Assembly (NCBI RefSeq): GCF_006715495.1
Contig: NZ_VFNI01000002.1
Location: 868,001-932,000, forward strand
Direction: 5' to 3'
From: Herbaspirillum sp. SJZ106
Lineage (GTDB): Bacteria > Pseudomonadota > Gammaproteobacteria > Burkholderiales > Burkholderiaceae_D
DNA: 64,000 bases
Shown here: piece by piece, positions 55,360-64,000 of the stretch
How positions within the stretch are numbered: position 1 is the first letter of the stretch
Layout of the letters: every line of letters starts with the position of its first letter
Translations under genes and position numbers: made by a program
Notes under the pieces: generated by a model
Told to the model about the DNA's origin: nothing
Database searches by the model: none
The model's input: the letters and a program-made list of their open reading frames with translations, nothing else

Positions 55360-56418
55360 TCAGGTGCTTTCGCGCACTGCCAGTTCGAAGCCGAGGTCGA
55401 GCCGCCCTTTGGGAATGTCCTCGCCCTTGAGCTGGCGGATCAGCATTTCCGCCGCCTTGTAGCCGATGTCGTAGCGCGGGGTGATGACGGTGGTGATGGA
55501 GGGAGTGGCGCAGGCCGCCCATGAAAGGTCGTTGAAGCCGGCGATGGCCAGTTGCCCGGGCACCGCGATGCCCTGGCGCTGGCATTCGAACAGCGCGCCC
55601 AGGGCCAGGTCGTCGTTGCAGCAGAACACGGCGTCGCAGTCGGGGCGCGTTTCCAGGACCCGGCGCAAAAGCTGCGCGCCCATGTCCACCGTGGTCGGCA
55701 ACGGCAGCAGCACTTCCACGGCGGGATCGATGCCGGCCTCCTGCAAGCCTTTGCGAAAGCCCTCGCGGCGTTTCATCATGCGCGGGTCGAGCTGGGCGGC
55801 GATGAAGGCCGGGCGCCGGTAGCCGCGCTCGGCCAGGTGGCGCGCCACCGCATAGCCGGCCCTGGTCTGCGAGAAGCCGACCGAGTATTCGTCGTTGCTG
55901 CGCCCCAGGTCGAACATGCGTACGGCGGGGATGGTGCGGCTGGCCGGGCGGCTTTGCAGGATTTCATACTGTTCGCTGCTGGAGAGCAGGAAGCCGGCCG
56001 GCGCATGCGCCAGGTAGGTCGAGATCAGTTGCGCTTCCTTGTCGCGCGCATAGCCGGTTTCGCCGATCAGGAACTGGTAGCCGGCTTCGGCCAGGTAGTC
56101 GCGGATGCCGGAGAGCGTTTCGATGAACACGGCATTGGTCAGCGACGGCACCAATACCCCGATCACCTGCGAGCGCGCCGAGGCCAGCGTGGCGGCGGCC
56201 TGGTTGGGCACATAGCCCAGTTTCTCGATGGCGGCAAAGATGCGCTCGCGCGACTGTTCCTGCACCAGTTCCGGCATCTTCAAGGCGCGCGACACCGTCA
56301 TCGAACTGACGCCGGCCTCGGCCGCGACATCGGTGATGGTGACGCGGCCGGTGGCCCGGCTGCCTTTCGGAACGGGGAGGGGAACGGTTTTTTTGTCTTG
56401 TGCTGCGCGCTTGCTCAT
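55360..56418 (-). CDS. gntR: LacI-family gluconate repressor (GntR/IdnR-like)
   Basis: 352-residue LacI-type repressor with N-terminal HTH (VTITDVAAEAGVSSMTVSRAL, residues 26-46) and periplasmic-binding-like effector domain. It is divergent from gntT-gntK-idnO-idnD. ATGTTA-type operators in the intergenic region resemble those of E. coli GntR/IdnR. Gluconate or 5-ketogluconate/idonate is the expected inducer. ATG 56418 is used because it begins 25 residues before the HTH; the frame to 56634 would cross the operators. Confidence 0.9.
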   Translation of the reverse strand: MSKRAAQDKKTVPLPVPKGSRATGRVTITDVAAEAGVSSMTVSRALKMPELVQEQSRERIFAAIEKLGYVPNQAAATLASARSQVIGVLVPSLTNAVFIETLSGIRDYLAEAGYQFLIGETGYARDKEAQLISTYLAHAPAGFLLSSSEQYEILQSRPASRTIPAVRMFDLGRSNDEYSVGFSQTRAGYAVARHLAERGYRRPAFIAAQLDPRMMKRREGFRKGLQEAGIDPAVEVLLPLPTTVDMGAQLLRRVLETRPDCDAVFCCNDDLALGALFECQRQGIAVPGQLAIAGFNDLSWAACATPSITTVITPRYDIGYKAAEMLIRQLKGEDIPKGRLDLGFELAVREST

Positions 56419-56535
56419 GGCGGTGGAGTCGTCAATGTGGCCGACATCATACCGCGCCACGCCGCGGGCGGCGACCCGGAATCGGTTTCCCGCGGCCAAT
56501 TGCCTGCCTGTGCCGCAGTGCAGCACAACAAGTGT

Positions 56536-56565
56536 TTGACCGGCTCGAAATGTTAGCGTTATCAT
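56536..56565 (+). promoter_or_regulatory. sigma-70 promoter of gntT
   Basis: TTGACC at 56536-56541, an 18-base spacer, and TATCAT at 56560-56565. The -10 box is inside the first operator, so repressor binding would block RNA polymerase. Confidence 0.7.
56550..56565. promoter_or_regulatory. gnt operator 1
   Basis: ATGTTAGCGTTATCAT. It differs at one position from the reverse complement of operator 2. Overlaps the gntT -10. Confidence 0.7.
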
Positions 56566-56573
56566 CGCGCCCC

Positions 56574-56589
56574 ATGTTAACGCTAACAT
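56574..56589. promoter_or_regulatory. gnt operator 2
   Basis: ATGTTAACGCTAACAT, a 14-of-16 palindrome of the GntR/IdnR type. Its centre is 24 bases from operator 1. Confidence 0.75.
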
Positions 56590-56797
56590 ATCGACCGCCG
56601 GAAACACGGCGGCGCAGTCGGCGCTGGCTACCACACTCAGGAATATTCAATAAAACACTACGAAGATAGTGCAGACGGACGCGCCGACATCATTGGCCGG
56701 CCGCAGGAGACGCTCGCCCGCAGCCGCCATGGCGATGGGCGCCCCTCCGGCGGCCAGCCAGGCCGCGCGCCGTCGGCTATCGGCATACGGAGATCCC

Positions 56798-58150
56798 ATG
56801 CTGGGCATGAGCCACGAAGCAACACTGCTGTTTAACGCATTCATCGCGATCCTCGCGCTGGTCCTGATGATCACGCGCCTGCGCATCCACCCCTTCATCG
56901 CGCTGACCATCACGTCCGGCTTCCTCGGCCTGATTTCCGGCATGCCGTTGCCCAAGATCGTCAAATCCTTTCAGGACGGTTTCGGCGGCGTGCTGGGCTT
57001 CGTCGGCATCGTGCTGGGCCTGGGTACCATGCTGGGCAAGCTGATGGCCGAATCCGGCGGCGCCGACCAGATCTCGCAGACGCTGGTGCGCGCCTTCGGC
57101 CGCGAGCGCGTGCACTGGGCCATGATGATGGGCGCCTTCCTGGTCGGCATCCCGCTGTTCTTTGAAATTGGTTTCGTGTTACTGATCCCGCTGGTGTTCA
57201 TCGTCGCGCGCCGCTCGGGCGTGCCGCTGTTCAAGATCGGCATGCCCATGCTGGCCAGCCTGTCGGTGATGCACGGCCTGGTGCCGCCGCATCCGGGCCC
57301 GCTGCTGGCCATCGGCATCTTCGGCGCCGATATCGGCAAGACCATCTTCTACGGCCTGATCGTCGGCTTGCCGACCGTCATCATCGCCGGCCCGATGTTC
57401 GGCTCCTTCATTTCCAAGTATGTCGACATCAAGCCGTCCGACGAACTGATGGCGCAACTGGCGCGCGAGCCGGAAACCAAGAACCTGCCGGGCTTCGCCG
57501 TCACCCTGGTCACCGTGCTGTCGCCGGTGTTCCTGATGCTGTTGAAGACCTTCGTCGACGTCAGCCTGCCGGAAGGCCATGCCGTGCGCGACCTGATGGA
57601 CTTCGTCGGCAACCCCATCGTGGCCCTGCTGGCGGCGCTGCTGCTGGCGATGTGGACCTTCGGCATCGCCCGCGGCTTCACCCGTCAGCAAGTACTGAAA
57701 TTCGTCGACCAGAGCCTGGCGCCGACCGCAGCCATCGTGCTGATCATCGGCGCCGGCGGCGGCTTCAAGCAGATGCTGGTGAACTCCGGCGTGGGCACCG
57801 CCATCGGCCAACTGGCCGTGCATGCGCAGATTTCGCCGCTGCTGCTGGCCTGGTTCGTGGCCGGCGTGATCCGCGTGGCGACCGGTTCGGCCACGGTGGC
57901 CACCATCACCGGCGCCGGCATCGTGGCGCCGCTGGTGGCGCTGGTGCCCGGCACCAACAAGGAACTGCTGGTGCTGGCCACCGGAGCCGGCTCGCTGATC
58001 CTGTCGCACGTCAACGATGCGGGCTTCTGGCTGGTCAAGGAATACTTCAACATGAGCGTGGGCGAAACCTTCAAGACCTGGACGCTGATGGAAACCCTGA
58101 TTTCGGTTGTTGCTATCATCTTCATCATGCTGCTCAACCTGGTCGTGTAA
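56798..58150 (+). CDS. gntT: gluconate permease (GntP family)
   Basis: 450-residue inner-membrane permease with about 12 hydrophobic segments. The GntP-family marks GLVPPHPGP and GAGGGFKQMLVNSGVG lie in order. It imports gluconate (or idonate) with protons. ATG 56798 has GGAG (56789-56792); the first 43 residues of the longer frame are arginine/alanine rich leader, not membrane. It is the first gene of gntT-gntK-idnO-idnD. Confidence 0.93.
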   Translation: MLGMSHEATLLFNAFIAILALVLMITRLRIHPFIALTITSGFLGLISGMPLPKIVKSFQDGFGGVLGFVGIVLGLGTMLGKLMAESGGADQISQTLVRAFGRERVHWAMMMGAFLVGIPLFFEIGFVLLIPLVFIVARRSGVPLFKIGMPMLASLSVMHGLVPPHPGPLLAIGIFGADIGKTIFYGLIVGLPTVIIAGPMFGSFISKYVDIKPSDELMAQLAREPETKNLPGFAVTLVTVLSPVFLMLLKTFVDVSLPEGHAVRDLMDFVGNPIVALLAALLLAMWTFGIARGFTRQQVLKFVDQSLAPTAAIVLIIGAGGGFKQMLVNSGVGTAIGQLAVHAQISPLLLAWFVAGVIRVATGSATVATITGAGIVAPLVALVPGTNKELLVLATGAGSLILSHVNDAGFWLVKEYFNMSVGETFKTWTLMETLISVVAIIFIMLLNLVV

Positions 58151-58203
58151 TTGCCATACCCGCCCGGCCGCGTGCCGGGCTTTTGCCTTAAAGGAAACAA
58201 ACC

Positions 58204-59757
58204 ATGTCCAACGCTCCCCGCTACATGCTTGGCGTCGATCTCGGCACCACCAGCACCAAGACCGTCGTCTTCACCCTCGACGGCAAGGTGGTTGCGCAGC
58301 ACGCGGAGGAGTACCCGGTGCTATGCACCGAGCCGGGCATGGCCGAGCAGGACCCGCAGCAAATCTATGAAGCCGCGCTGGATTCGATCGCCGGCGCGGT
58401 GAAGGCCGCCCGGGCGGCGCCGCAGGACATCGCGCTGTTGTCCTTCAGTGCCGCCATGCACAGCGTGATCGCGCTGGATGCCGACAACGGCCTGCTGTCC
58501 AACAGCATCACCTGGGGCGATATCCGCGCCTCGGTCTGGGCCGAGCGCATCAGGAAGGAATTCGACGGCAACGCCATCTACCGCCGCACCGGCACGCCCA
58601 TCCACCCGATGTCGCCGCTGTGCAAGCTGATGTGGATGCGTCACGAAAAACCCGAGGTGTTCGGCAAGGCCGCGCGCTTCGTCGGCATCAAGGAATACCT
58701 GATGTTCCGCCTGTTCGGCGAGTGGGTGGTGGACCACTCGATCGCCTCGGCCACCGGCATGTTCAACCTGCGCGAGCTGGCATGGGACAGGGAAGCGCTG
58801 GCGCTGCTGCAGGTCGACGCCGCCCAGTTGCCCAAGCCGGTGCCGACCACCTACCGCCTGCCGGCGCTCCAGCCGGAGATGGCGCAGCGCCTGGGTTTGT
58901 CGACTGCCACGCCGTTCATCATCGGCGCCAATGACGGCGTGCTGTCCAACCTCGGCGTGAACGCCATCGAGACCGGCCACGTGGCGGTCACCATCGGCAC
59001 CTCCGGTGCCATGCGCACCGTGATCGACCGGCCGCTGACCGACCCGCACGGCCGCCTGTTCTGCTACGCGCTGACCGAGAAGCACTGGGTGGTCGGCGGC
59101 CCGGTCAACAACGGCGGCAACATCTTCCGCTGGGTGCGCGACGAACTGGCCACGGCCGAAGCGGCTGCCGCGCGCGACGAGGGCGTCGATCCCTACGAGG
59201 CATTGACGCGCATCGCCGAGAAGGTCATGCCCGGCGCCGAAGGCCTGCTGTTCCACCCGTTCCTGGCCGGCGAGCGCGCGCCGCTGTGGAACGCCGACCT
59301 GCGCGGTTCCTTCTTCGGCCTCGGCCTGCACCATGGCAAGCACCACATGATCCGCGCCGCGCTGGAAGGCGTGATCTTCAACCTCTACAGCATCCTGCCG
59401 GCGCTGGAAGACCTGGTCGGCCCCACCAAGCGCATGATGGCCACCGGCGGCTTCGCCCGTTCGGCATTGTGGCGCCAGATGATGGCCGATATCTTCAACC
59501 GGGAAGTGATGGTGCCCGAGAGCGTGGAATCGTCCTGCCTGGGCGCAGCCGTGCTGGGCGCGTATGCGCTGGGCCTGGTCGATTCGCTGGAAGCGATCTC
59601 GGGCATGGTCGGATCGAACCACCACCACGCGCCGCAAGCCGCGGCGGTCAAGGTCTACAGCCGCCTGCAGCCGATCTTCGCGGCCATTCCCGCCAAGCTG
59701 GAAGCCGAGTACCACGCCATCGCCGCCTTCCAGCGCGAGATGGTCAAACCTGAATAA
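58204..59757 (+). CDS. gntK: gluconokinase (FGGY family)
   Basis: 517-residue FGGY-type sugar kinase. N-terminal phosphate loop GVDLGTTSTKTVVF and a C-terminal ATP site (GGFARSALWRQMMADI). Unlike the short P-loop gluconokinase of E. coli, this is the longer FGGY form found in Bacillus and many betaproteobacteria. It converts gluconate to 6-phosphogluconate. SD AAGGAAAC precedes ATG 58204. It lies between the permease and the ketogluconate reductase. Confidence 0.92.
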   Translation: MSNAPRYMLGVDLGTTSTKTVVFTLDGKVVAQHAEEYPVLCTEPGMAEQDPQQIYEAALDSIAGAVKAARAAPQDIALLSFSAAMHSVIALDADNGLLSNSITWGDIRASVWAERIRKEFDGNAIYRRTGTPIHPMSPLCKLMWMRHEKPEVFGKAARFVGIKEYLMFRLFGEWVVDHSIASATGMFNLRELAWDREALALLQVDAAQLPKPVPTTYRLPALQPEMAQRLGLSTATPFIIGANDGVLSNLGVNAIETGHVAVTIGTSGAMRTVIDRPLTDPHGRLFCYALTEKHWVVGGPVNNGGNIFRWVRDELATAEAAAARDEGVDPYEALTRIAEKVMPGAEGLLFHPFLAGERAPLWNADLRGSFFGLGLHHGKHHMIRAALEGVIFNLYSILPALEDLVGPTKRMMATGGFARSALWRQMMADIFNREVMVPESVESSCLGAAVLGAYALGLVDSLEAISGMVGSNHHHAPQAAAVKVYSRLQPIFAAIPAKLEAEYHAIAAFQREMVKPE

Positions 59758-59806
59758 AACCAATAAAGCAGCACCCGCAAGACCACCACCGACAACAGGA
59801 GATGAC

Positions 59807-60601
59807 ATGACAGTGAAGACAAGCGCTTTGCCCGCAGGCCTGAAGGAATTTTCGCTGGAGGGCAAGCTGGCCCTGATCACCGGATCTTCCGGCGGCATCG
59901 GCCTGGCGCTGGCGCGCGGCATGGCGCAGGCGGGCGCGGCCATCGTGCTCAACGGGCGCGATGCCGGCAAGCTGGCTAAGGTGGCGCAGCAATTGCGCGA
60001 CGAAGGCCACACCATCCATGAATCCAGCTTCGACGCCACCTCGAACGAGGCGGTCAAGGCCGCGGTGCAACAGATCGAAAGCGAGATGGGCGCCATCGAT
60101 ATCCTGGTCAACAACGCCGGCATCCAGCGCCGCAACCCGCTGGAGGATTTCAAGGAATCCGACTGGCACGACATCATCAACACCAACTTGAACAGCGTGT
60201 TCTACGCCGCGCAGGCGGTGGCGCGCCACATGATCGGCCGCGGCCGCGGCAAGATCATTAACATCTGCTCGGTGCAGAGCGAACTGGGCCGTCCCGGCAT
60301 CGCGCCGTACGCCGCCACCAAGGGCGCGGTGAAGATGTTCACCAAGGGCATGGCGATCGACTGGGGTAAGTACGGCCTTCAAGTCAACGGCCTCGGCCCC
60401 GGCTACTTCAAGACCGAGATGAACATGGCGCTGGTCAACGACCAGAAGTTCACCGACTGGCTGGTGGGCCGCACGCCCTCGCGCCGCTGGGGCGATGTCG
60501 AAGACCTGGTCGGCGCCGCGGTGTTCCTCGGCAGCGATGCCTCGCGCTTCGTCAACGGCCACATCCTCTATGTGGATGGCGGCGTGACCGCGACACTGTA
60601 A
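59807..60601 (+). CDS. idnO: gluconate 5-dehydrogenase (5-ketogluconate reductase)
   Basis: 264-residue SDR. Cofactor loop TGSSGGIG (25-32), NNAG at 102-105, catalytic S155, Y168 and K172 (YAATK). The segment FSLEGKLALITGSSGGIG and the C-terminal YVDGGVTATL match IdnO/Gno proteins, which reduce 5-keto-D-gluconate to gluconate. AGGAG (59797-59801) lies five bases before ATG 59807. It works with idnD, the next gene, in L-idonate use. Confidence 0.9.
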   Translation: MTVKTSALPAGLKEFSLEGKLALITGSSGGIGLALARGMAQAGAAIVLNGRDAGKLAKVAQQLRDEGHTIHESSFDATSNEAVKAAVQQIESEMGAIDILVNNAGIQRRNPLEDFKESDWHDIINTNLNSVFYAAQAVARHMIGRGRGKIINICSVQSELGRPGIAPYAATKGAVKMFTKGMAIDWGKYGLQVNGLGPGYFKTEMNMALVNDQKFTDWLVGRTPSRRWGDVEDLVGAAVFLGSDASRFVNGHILYVDGGVTATL

Positions 60602-60634
60602 ATCAATCCTTCAAGCACACATCGGGAGAGCACC

Positions 60635-61672
60635 ATGCAACAAGGCATCGTCATCCATGCGCCGCACGACCTGCGCATCCAGGAACTGGAAACCGGCGCC
60701 CTGCAGCCGCAGCAACTGAAGGTCAAGGTCAAGGCCGGCGGCATCTGCGGCTCCGACCTGCATTACTACCACCACGGCGGCTTCGGCGTGGTGCGCATCA
60801 AGGAGCCGATGGTGTTGGGTCATGAAGTGTCGGGCCAGATCGCCGAGGTCGGCTCGGACATTTCCGATATCCAGCCCGGCGCCCGCATCGCGATTTCCCC
60901 CAGCCGCCCTTGCGGCGCCTGCAAGTACTGCCAGGAAGGCAAGCAGAACCATTGCCTGGACATGCGCTTCTACGGCAGCGCCATGCGCATGCCGCACGTG
61001 CAGGGCGCGTTCCGCCAGGAGATCGTGATCGAGCGCGCGCAAGCGCATGTGGTGGCAGACCACGTCAGCGACGGCGAAGCAGCCATGGCCGAGCCGCTGT
61101 CGGTGGCCTTGCATGCGGTGCGCCGCGCCGGCCCGCTGGTCGGCAAGCGCGTGCTGGTGACCGGCTGCGGTCCGATCGGCGCACTGGTGGTGATCGCCGC
61201 CCGCCGCGCCGGCGCGCTGGAAGTGGTCGCCACCGATGTGGCGAAGATGCCGCTGGAAACCGCCGTCAAGGTGGGCGCCGACCGCGCCGTCAACATGGCC
61301 GAAACGCCTGACGCCCTGAAGGAATACGCCGCCGACAAGGGCCACTTCGACGTGCTGTTCGAAGTCAGCGGCAACGAGCGCGCGCTGGTCGGCGCGCTGG
61401 AAGCGCTGCGTCCGCAAGCCATCATCGTGCAGGTGGGCCTGGGCGGCGACATCAACTTCCCGGCCAACCTGCTGGTGGGCAAGGAACTGGACTGGCGCGG
61501 CGCCTTCCGCTTCCATGAAGAGTTCGCCATGGCGGTGGAACTGATGAACAAGAAGCTGGTGGATGTGAAGCCGCTGATCACGGCCACCTATCCGTTCGAG
61601 AAATCGGTGGAAGCCTTCGAGATCGCCGGCGACCGCGCGAAGATGATGAAGGTGCAGATCAGCTTTGCCTGA
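60635..61672 (+). CDS. idnD: L-idonate 5-dehydrogenase
   Basis: 345-residue zinc-dependent MDR dehydrogenase. Catalytic zinc residues C38 (GICGSD), H63 and E64 (GHEVSG). Structural zinc residues C93, C96, C99 and C107. The Rossmann loop is GCGPIGALVVIAARR. It oxidises L-idonate to 5-ketogluconate, which IdnO then reduces to gluconate for GntK. It is the last gene of the operon, and a strong terminator follows. Confidence 0.93.
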   Translation: MQQGIVIHAPHDLRIQELETGALQPQQLKVKVKAGGICGSDLHYYHHGGFGVVRIKEPMVLGHEVSGQIAEVGSDISDIQPGARIAISPSRPCGACKYCQEGKQNHCLDMRFYGSAMRMPHVQGAFRQEIVIERAQAHVVADHVSDGEAAMAEPLSVALHAVRRAGPLVGKRVLVTGCGPIGALVVIAARRAGALEVVATDVAKMPLETAVKVGADRAVNMAETPDALKEYAADKGHFDVLFEVSGNERALVGALEALRPQAIIVQVGLGGDINFPANLLVGKELDWRGAFRFHEEFAMAVELMNKKLVDVKPLITATYPFEKSVEAFEIAGDRAKMMKVQISFA

Positions 61673-61692
61673 TGCTTTTAGGTATCGCCAAT

Positions 61693-61724
61693 AAAAAATC
61701 CCGGCTGCGTGCCGGGATTTTTTT
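61693..61724. terminator. terminator after idnD
   Basis: AAAAATCCCGG (61694-61704) pairs with CCGGGATTTTT (61712-61722) around CTGCGTG, with further Ts. Works for idnD and, on the other strand, for the tal side. Confidence 0.9.
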
Positions 61725-61770
61725 CGTCTTCAGGTCTAGAAAGCGGAGCAGGGTATTGGCGACCGTCTGA

Positions 61771-61877
61771 ACGTCGCTGGATCCTGACTTTCGTCAGGAT
61801 GACGGCGACGAGTGGAAGAGTACCGGCCTTACCCCAATCGCCGTCATCCCGGCGCAGGCCGCGATCCAGCGGCGTTC
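61771..61877. repeat. palindromic intergenic repeat (copy 4)
   Basis: ACGTCGCTGGATCCTGACTT then CGTCAGGATGACG, followed by GCCGTCATCCCGGCGCAGG. Same two-hairpin family as the copies at 8751, 27079 and 53190. Lies between the idnD terminator and the tal stop. Confidence 0.75.
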
Positions 61878-61913
61878 GTTGCGCGAGACCGGCGGTCGGG
61901 AAATCCTTGTCTT

Positions 61914-62849
61914 TTACTTCAACGCCTCGACGATCTTGTCCAGCTTGACCGCATCGGCGGCGAACAGGCGGATGCCTTCGGCCAGCTTTTCGGTGGCCAT
62001 CGCATCGGCGTTGAGCGCCAGGCGGAAGGCCTTCTCGTCCAGCGTCACTCGCTCGATGTCGGCGGCCTGGGCGGCTTCCACGCTCAGCTTGCGCTCCACC
62101 GGCGCATCCGCTTCGGACAGCTTTTGCAGCAGTTCCGGGCTGATGGTCAGCAGGTCGCAGCCGGCCAGTTCGACGATCTGCGAGGTGTTGCGGAAGCTCG
62201 CGCCCATCACTTCGGTGGCGTAGCCGAACTTGCGGTAATAGTTGTAGACGGCCTTGACCGACTGCACGCCCGGATCGTCGGCGCCGGTGTATTCCTGGCC
62301 GGTGGATTTCTTGTACCAATCGTAGATGCGGCCGACGAACGGCGAGATCAGTTGCACCCGGGCTTCGGCGCAGGCGATGGCCTGCGGCAGCGAGAACAGC
62401 AGGGTCAGGTTGCAGCGGATGCCTTCCTTTTCCAGGATCTCGGCGGCGCGGATGCCTTCCCAGGTGGAGGCGATCTTGATCAGCACGCGCTCGCGCTTGA
62501 TGCCGGCTTGCTCGTACAGGCGGATCAGTTCGCGGCCCTTGGCCACCGTGCCTTCGGTGTCGAACGACAGGCGCGCATCGGTCTCGGTGGATACGCGGCC
62601 CGGGATCAGCTTGAGGATTTCCAGGCCGAAAGCCACCAGCAGGCGGTCGATGATCTGCTCGGTGCCCTGGCCGGCGTTGGCCTTGACCACGGACGCCAGC
62701 AGCGGCTTGTACTCGTCCTTTTGCACCGCCTTGAGGATCAGCGAGGGGTTGGTGGTGGCGTCCTGCGGCGCGAAGGCTTTCATCGCCTGGAAGTCGCCGG
62801 TGTCGGCCACGATGGTGGTGTACTGCTTCAACTGGTCAAGCTGGCTCAT
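61914..62849 (-). CDS. tal: transaldolase
   Basis: 311-residue class I transaldolase (TalB type). The Schiff-base lysine is K125 ([13 protein letters not shown]); D16 (VADTGD) is the second catalytic residue. It exchanges three-carbon units between sedoheptulose 7-phosphate and glyceraldehyde 3-phosphate in the pentose phosphate pathway. ATG 62849 begins [11 protein letters not shown], the normal TalB start. It lies downstream of hexR and zwf on the same strand. Confidence 0.96.
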   Translation of the reverse strand: MSQLDQLKQYTTIVADTGDFQAMKAFAPQDATTNPSLILKAVQKDEYKPLLASVVKANAGQGTEQIIDRLLVAFGLEILKLIPGRVSTETDARLSFDTEGTVAKGRELIRLYEQAGIKRERVLIKIASTWEGIRAAEILEKEGIRCNLTLLFSLPQAIACAEARVQLISPFVGRIYDWYKKSTGQEYTGADDPGVQSVKAVYNYYRKFGYATEVMGASFRNTSQIVELAGCDLLTISPELLQKLSEADAPVERKLSVEAAQAADIERVTLDEKAFRLALNADAMATEKLAEGIRLFAADAVKLDKIVEALK

Positions 62850-62976
62850 GGGAAGTCCTGGTTGCGAAGTTGGAAGGGAAGTCGATAACCTCATTGTACG
62901 CAATCGCGGCGGGTTGTCTGTCGGCGGATGCCTGATCCTTGATCCGGATCCGGATCAAGATTCACAGCGGCGCGGA

Positions 62977-63837
62977 TCAGCGGAAGAACGAATCGAACTG
63001 CATGTCGAACTTCTGCAGCGACTTTTGCGCGTTCTGCATCTGCTTGCGGAATTCCGGGCCGCGTCGCAGCGCCAGGCCGACGGCCAGGATGTCGATCACC
63101 ACCAGGTGCGCCAGGCGCGCCGAGATCGGCGTGTAGGGGTCGATGTTGAAGGACAGGTCGATCGGCACCAGTACCGTGGCCAGCTCGGCCAGCGGGGTGC
63201 CGGACGGGCCCAGCACGATGATGTCGGCGCCGCCCTTGCGCGCCAGCTGGATCGAGCGCAGCAGCGCCGCGTTGCCGCCGCGCTGCGAGATGGCCACCAC
63301 GCAGTCGCCGGCCTTGAGCAGCGAGGCGGCGATGCTGTGGATGTGCGGGTCGGAGTAGGCGACCGTGGGCACGCCCGAGCGGAAGAACTTGTGCTGGGCA
63401 TCGTTGGCCACGATGCCGGAGGTGCCCTGGCCGTAGAACTCGATCTTGTTGGCGCGCGCCAGCACGTCCAGCGCCAGCTGGATGGCGTCCGGGTTGAGGT
63501 GGTTGCGCAGGTCGAGCAGGGTATTGATGGAGCGGCTGCAGATCTTGTTGACCAGGTCGGCCGCGAGGTCGTCCTGGGCCAGCGTCTCGTCCGCGCCCGG
63601 CAGCGCCAGCGCCAGGCTTTGCGCCAGCTTCAGCTTGAAGTCGTGCCAGCCTTCGTAGCCGATGGCGCGGCAGAAGCGGATCACGGTCGGCTCCGACACT
63701 TCCGCGTTCTTGGCCAGCGCGGTCAGGTTTTCCGCCAGCGCCAGCTGCGGATTGGCGAGCACGGTCGCGGCCACCTTCTTCTCCGACTTCGAGAGGGAGT
63801 TGATGTGGGTGCGGATGGAGTCGAGCAGCATGGACAT
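62977..63837 (-). CDS. hexR: HexR-type RpiR-family regulator
   Basis: 286-residue RpiR-family regulator. An HTH_6 domain (about 1-77, EVSEPTVIRFCRAIGYEGWHDFKLKLAQSLA) is followed by an SIS phosphosugar-binding domain (about 115-260, YGQGTSGIVANDAQHKF). HexR in proteobacteria controls zwf and Entner-Doudoroff genes in response to 2-keto-3-deoxy-6-phosphogluconate. It lies between zwf and tal on one strand, so it probably regulates both. A second in-frame ATG at 63831 is possible. Confidence 0.93.
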   Translation of the reverse strand: MSMLLDSIRTHINSLSKSEKKVAATVLANPQLALAENLTALAKNAEVSEPTVIRFCRAIGYEGWHDFKLKLAQSLALALPGADETLAQDDLAADLVNKICSRSINTLLDLRNHLNPDAIQLALDVLARANKIEFYGQGTSGIVANDAQHKFFRSGVPTVAYSDPHIHSIAASLLKAGDCVVAISQRGGNAALLRSIQLARKGGADIIVLGPSGTPLAELATVLVPIDLSFNIDPYTPISARLAHLVVIDILAVGLALRRGPEFRKQMQNAQKSLQKFDMQFDSFFR

Positions 63838-63879
63838 GGCGCGGCCTTTTTTACGTGCTTTCTGCGTGCTGGTTGCGAG

Positions 63880-64000
63880 TCAGACTTCGGGCAGCGCTTC
63901 TTCGCGCCACTGCAGTCCGTCGCGGCCGATCAGCGCGCTGGCGGCGGCAGGCCCCCAGGTGCCGGCGTTGTAGGGGATGGGGTCGGACTCCTGCTGCTCC
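63880..64000 (-). CDS. zwf: glucose-6-phosphate 1-dehydrogenase, C-terminal fragment (runs off window)
   Basis: The last 39 codons and stop of a leftward gene cut by the right edge. The translation contains [15 protein letters not shown], the conserved C-terminal signature of Zwf, and ends EEALPEV. Zwf makes 6-phosphogluconolactone from glucose 6-phosphate, the entry to both pentose-phosphate and Entner-Doudoroff routes. Its 5' end is outside the window. It is followed 42 bases later by hexR, so co-transcription is likely. Confidence 0.9.
   Translation of the reverse strand, partial: EQQESDPIPYNAGTWGPAAASALIGRDGLQWREEALPEV

Larger units (their letters stand above)
56419..56797. promoter_or_regulatory. 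divergent control region of gntR and gntT
   Basis: 379 bases without a supported gene. Contains a sigma-70 promoter and two LacI-type operators (56536-56589) directing gntT. The 200 bases after them form the gntT leader; no other motif is seen. Confidence 0.75.

Noticed and set aside
58321-60186. 621-residue open frame antisense to gntK and idnO
   Set aside because: Antisense shadow in high-GC DNA with no domain evidence.

Overview
The window reads as a chromosomal segment of a high-GC, plant- or soil-associated betaproteobacterium, most likely Herbaspirillum or a close Oxalobacteraceae relative. This is inferred from gene content and protein style (Neisseria-type trimeric porin, ChvE/GguA/GguB sugar uptake with a GbpR-like LysR regulator, HexR control of zwf). 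Nothing in the window fixes the species. There are no rRNA or tRNA genes, no CRISPR array, no phage genes and no transposases. The only mobile-like DNA is short palindromic intergenic repeats.

Positions 1-7136: a MarR-GNAT fusion regulator, a Rossmann/DUF2520 oxidoreductase, a ParD-like RHH protein overlapping a second-type methionine aminopeptidase gene, then a leftward operon for D-galactonate catabolism (aldose 1-epimerase, dgoK, dgoA, dgoD). Positions 7137-23425: a YtfQ/YtfR/YtfT/YjfF-type galactofuranose/galactose importer, a ChvE/GguA/GguB monosaccharide importer, an IlvD/Edd-type sugar-acid dehydratase, an SDR aldose dehydrogenase, a GbpR-like LysR regulator, a porin and an SMP-30 sugar lactonase. 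Together they supply uptake, oxidation to aldonolactone, hydrolysis and dehydration, with DgoK/DgoA able to finish the galactose branch to pyruvate and glyceraldehyde 3-phosphate. Positions 23453-31855: an IclR regulator and an L-fucose-type oxidative cluster (L-fuconate dehydratase, 2-keto-3-deoxy-L-fuconate dehydrogenase, mutarotase, an RbsABC-type importer and L-fuconolactonase). L-fucose dehydrogenase and the last hydrolase/aldolase are not in the window.

Positions 31883-40403 are a mixed block: LysE exporter, MgtC-like protein, orphan TRAP binding protein, PhyH-type dioxygenase, persulfide dioxygenase-rhodanese fusion, PhnZ-like HD oxygenase, glycine-zipper lipoprotein, thioesterase, exported MetX-like hydrolase and a GNAT. 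Positions 40485-49494 hold a complete GABA-type locus: gabT, a four-gene spermidine/putrescine-class ABC importer and gabD in one leftward operon, with a divergent GabR-type regulator. Positions 49512-55164: LysR regulator and divergent zinc-type quinone oxidoreductase, a CNNM/CorC-type membrane protein and gamma-glutamyltransferase. Positions 55360-61672: LacI-type GntR and divergent gntT-gntK-idnO-idnD for gluconate/idonate use. It ends with tal, hexR and the 3' end of zwf, the Entner-Doudoroff/pentose-phosphate entry into which gluconate 6-phosphate feeds.

The most notable non-coding signal is a 35-bp element, with ATATC and TCAT at fixed spacing, upstream of ytfQ, chvE, the gbpR-like gene/porin and fucD. 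It may mark one sugar regulon run by the LysR protein. Other signals are twin IclR dyads flanking the fuconate promoter, twin LacI operators on a good sigma-70 promoter before gntT, and four helically phased 11-bp direct repeats upstream of dctP. Palindromic elements also sit directly after three binding-protein genes.
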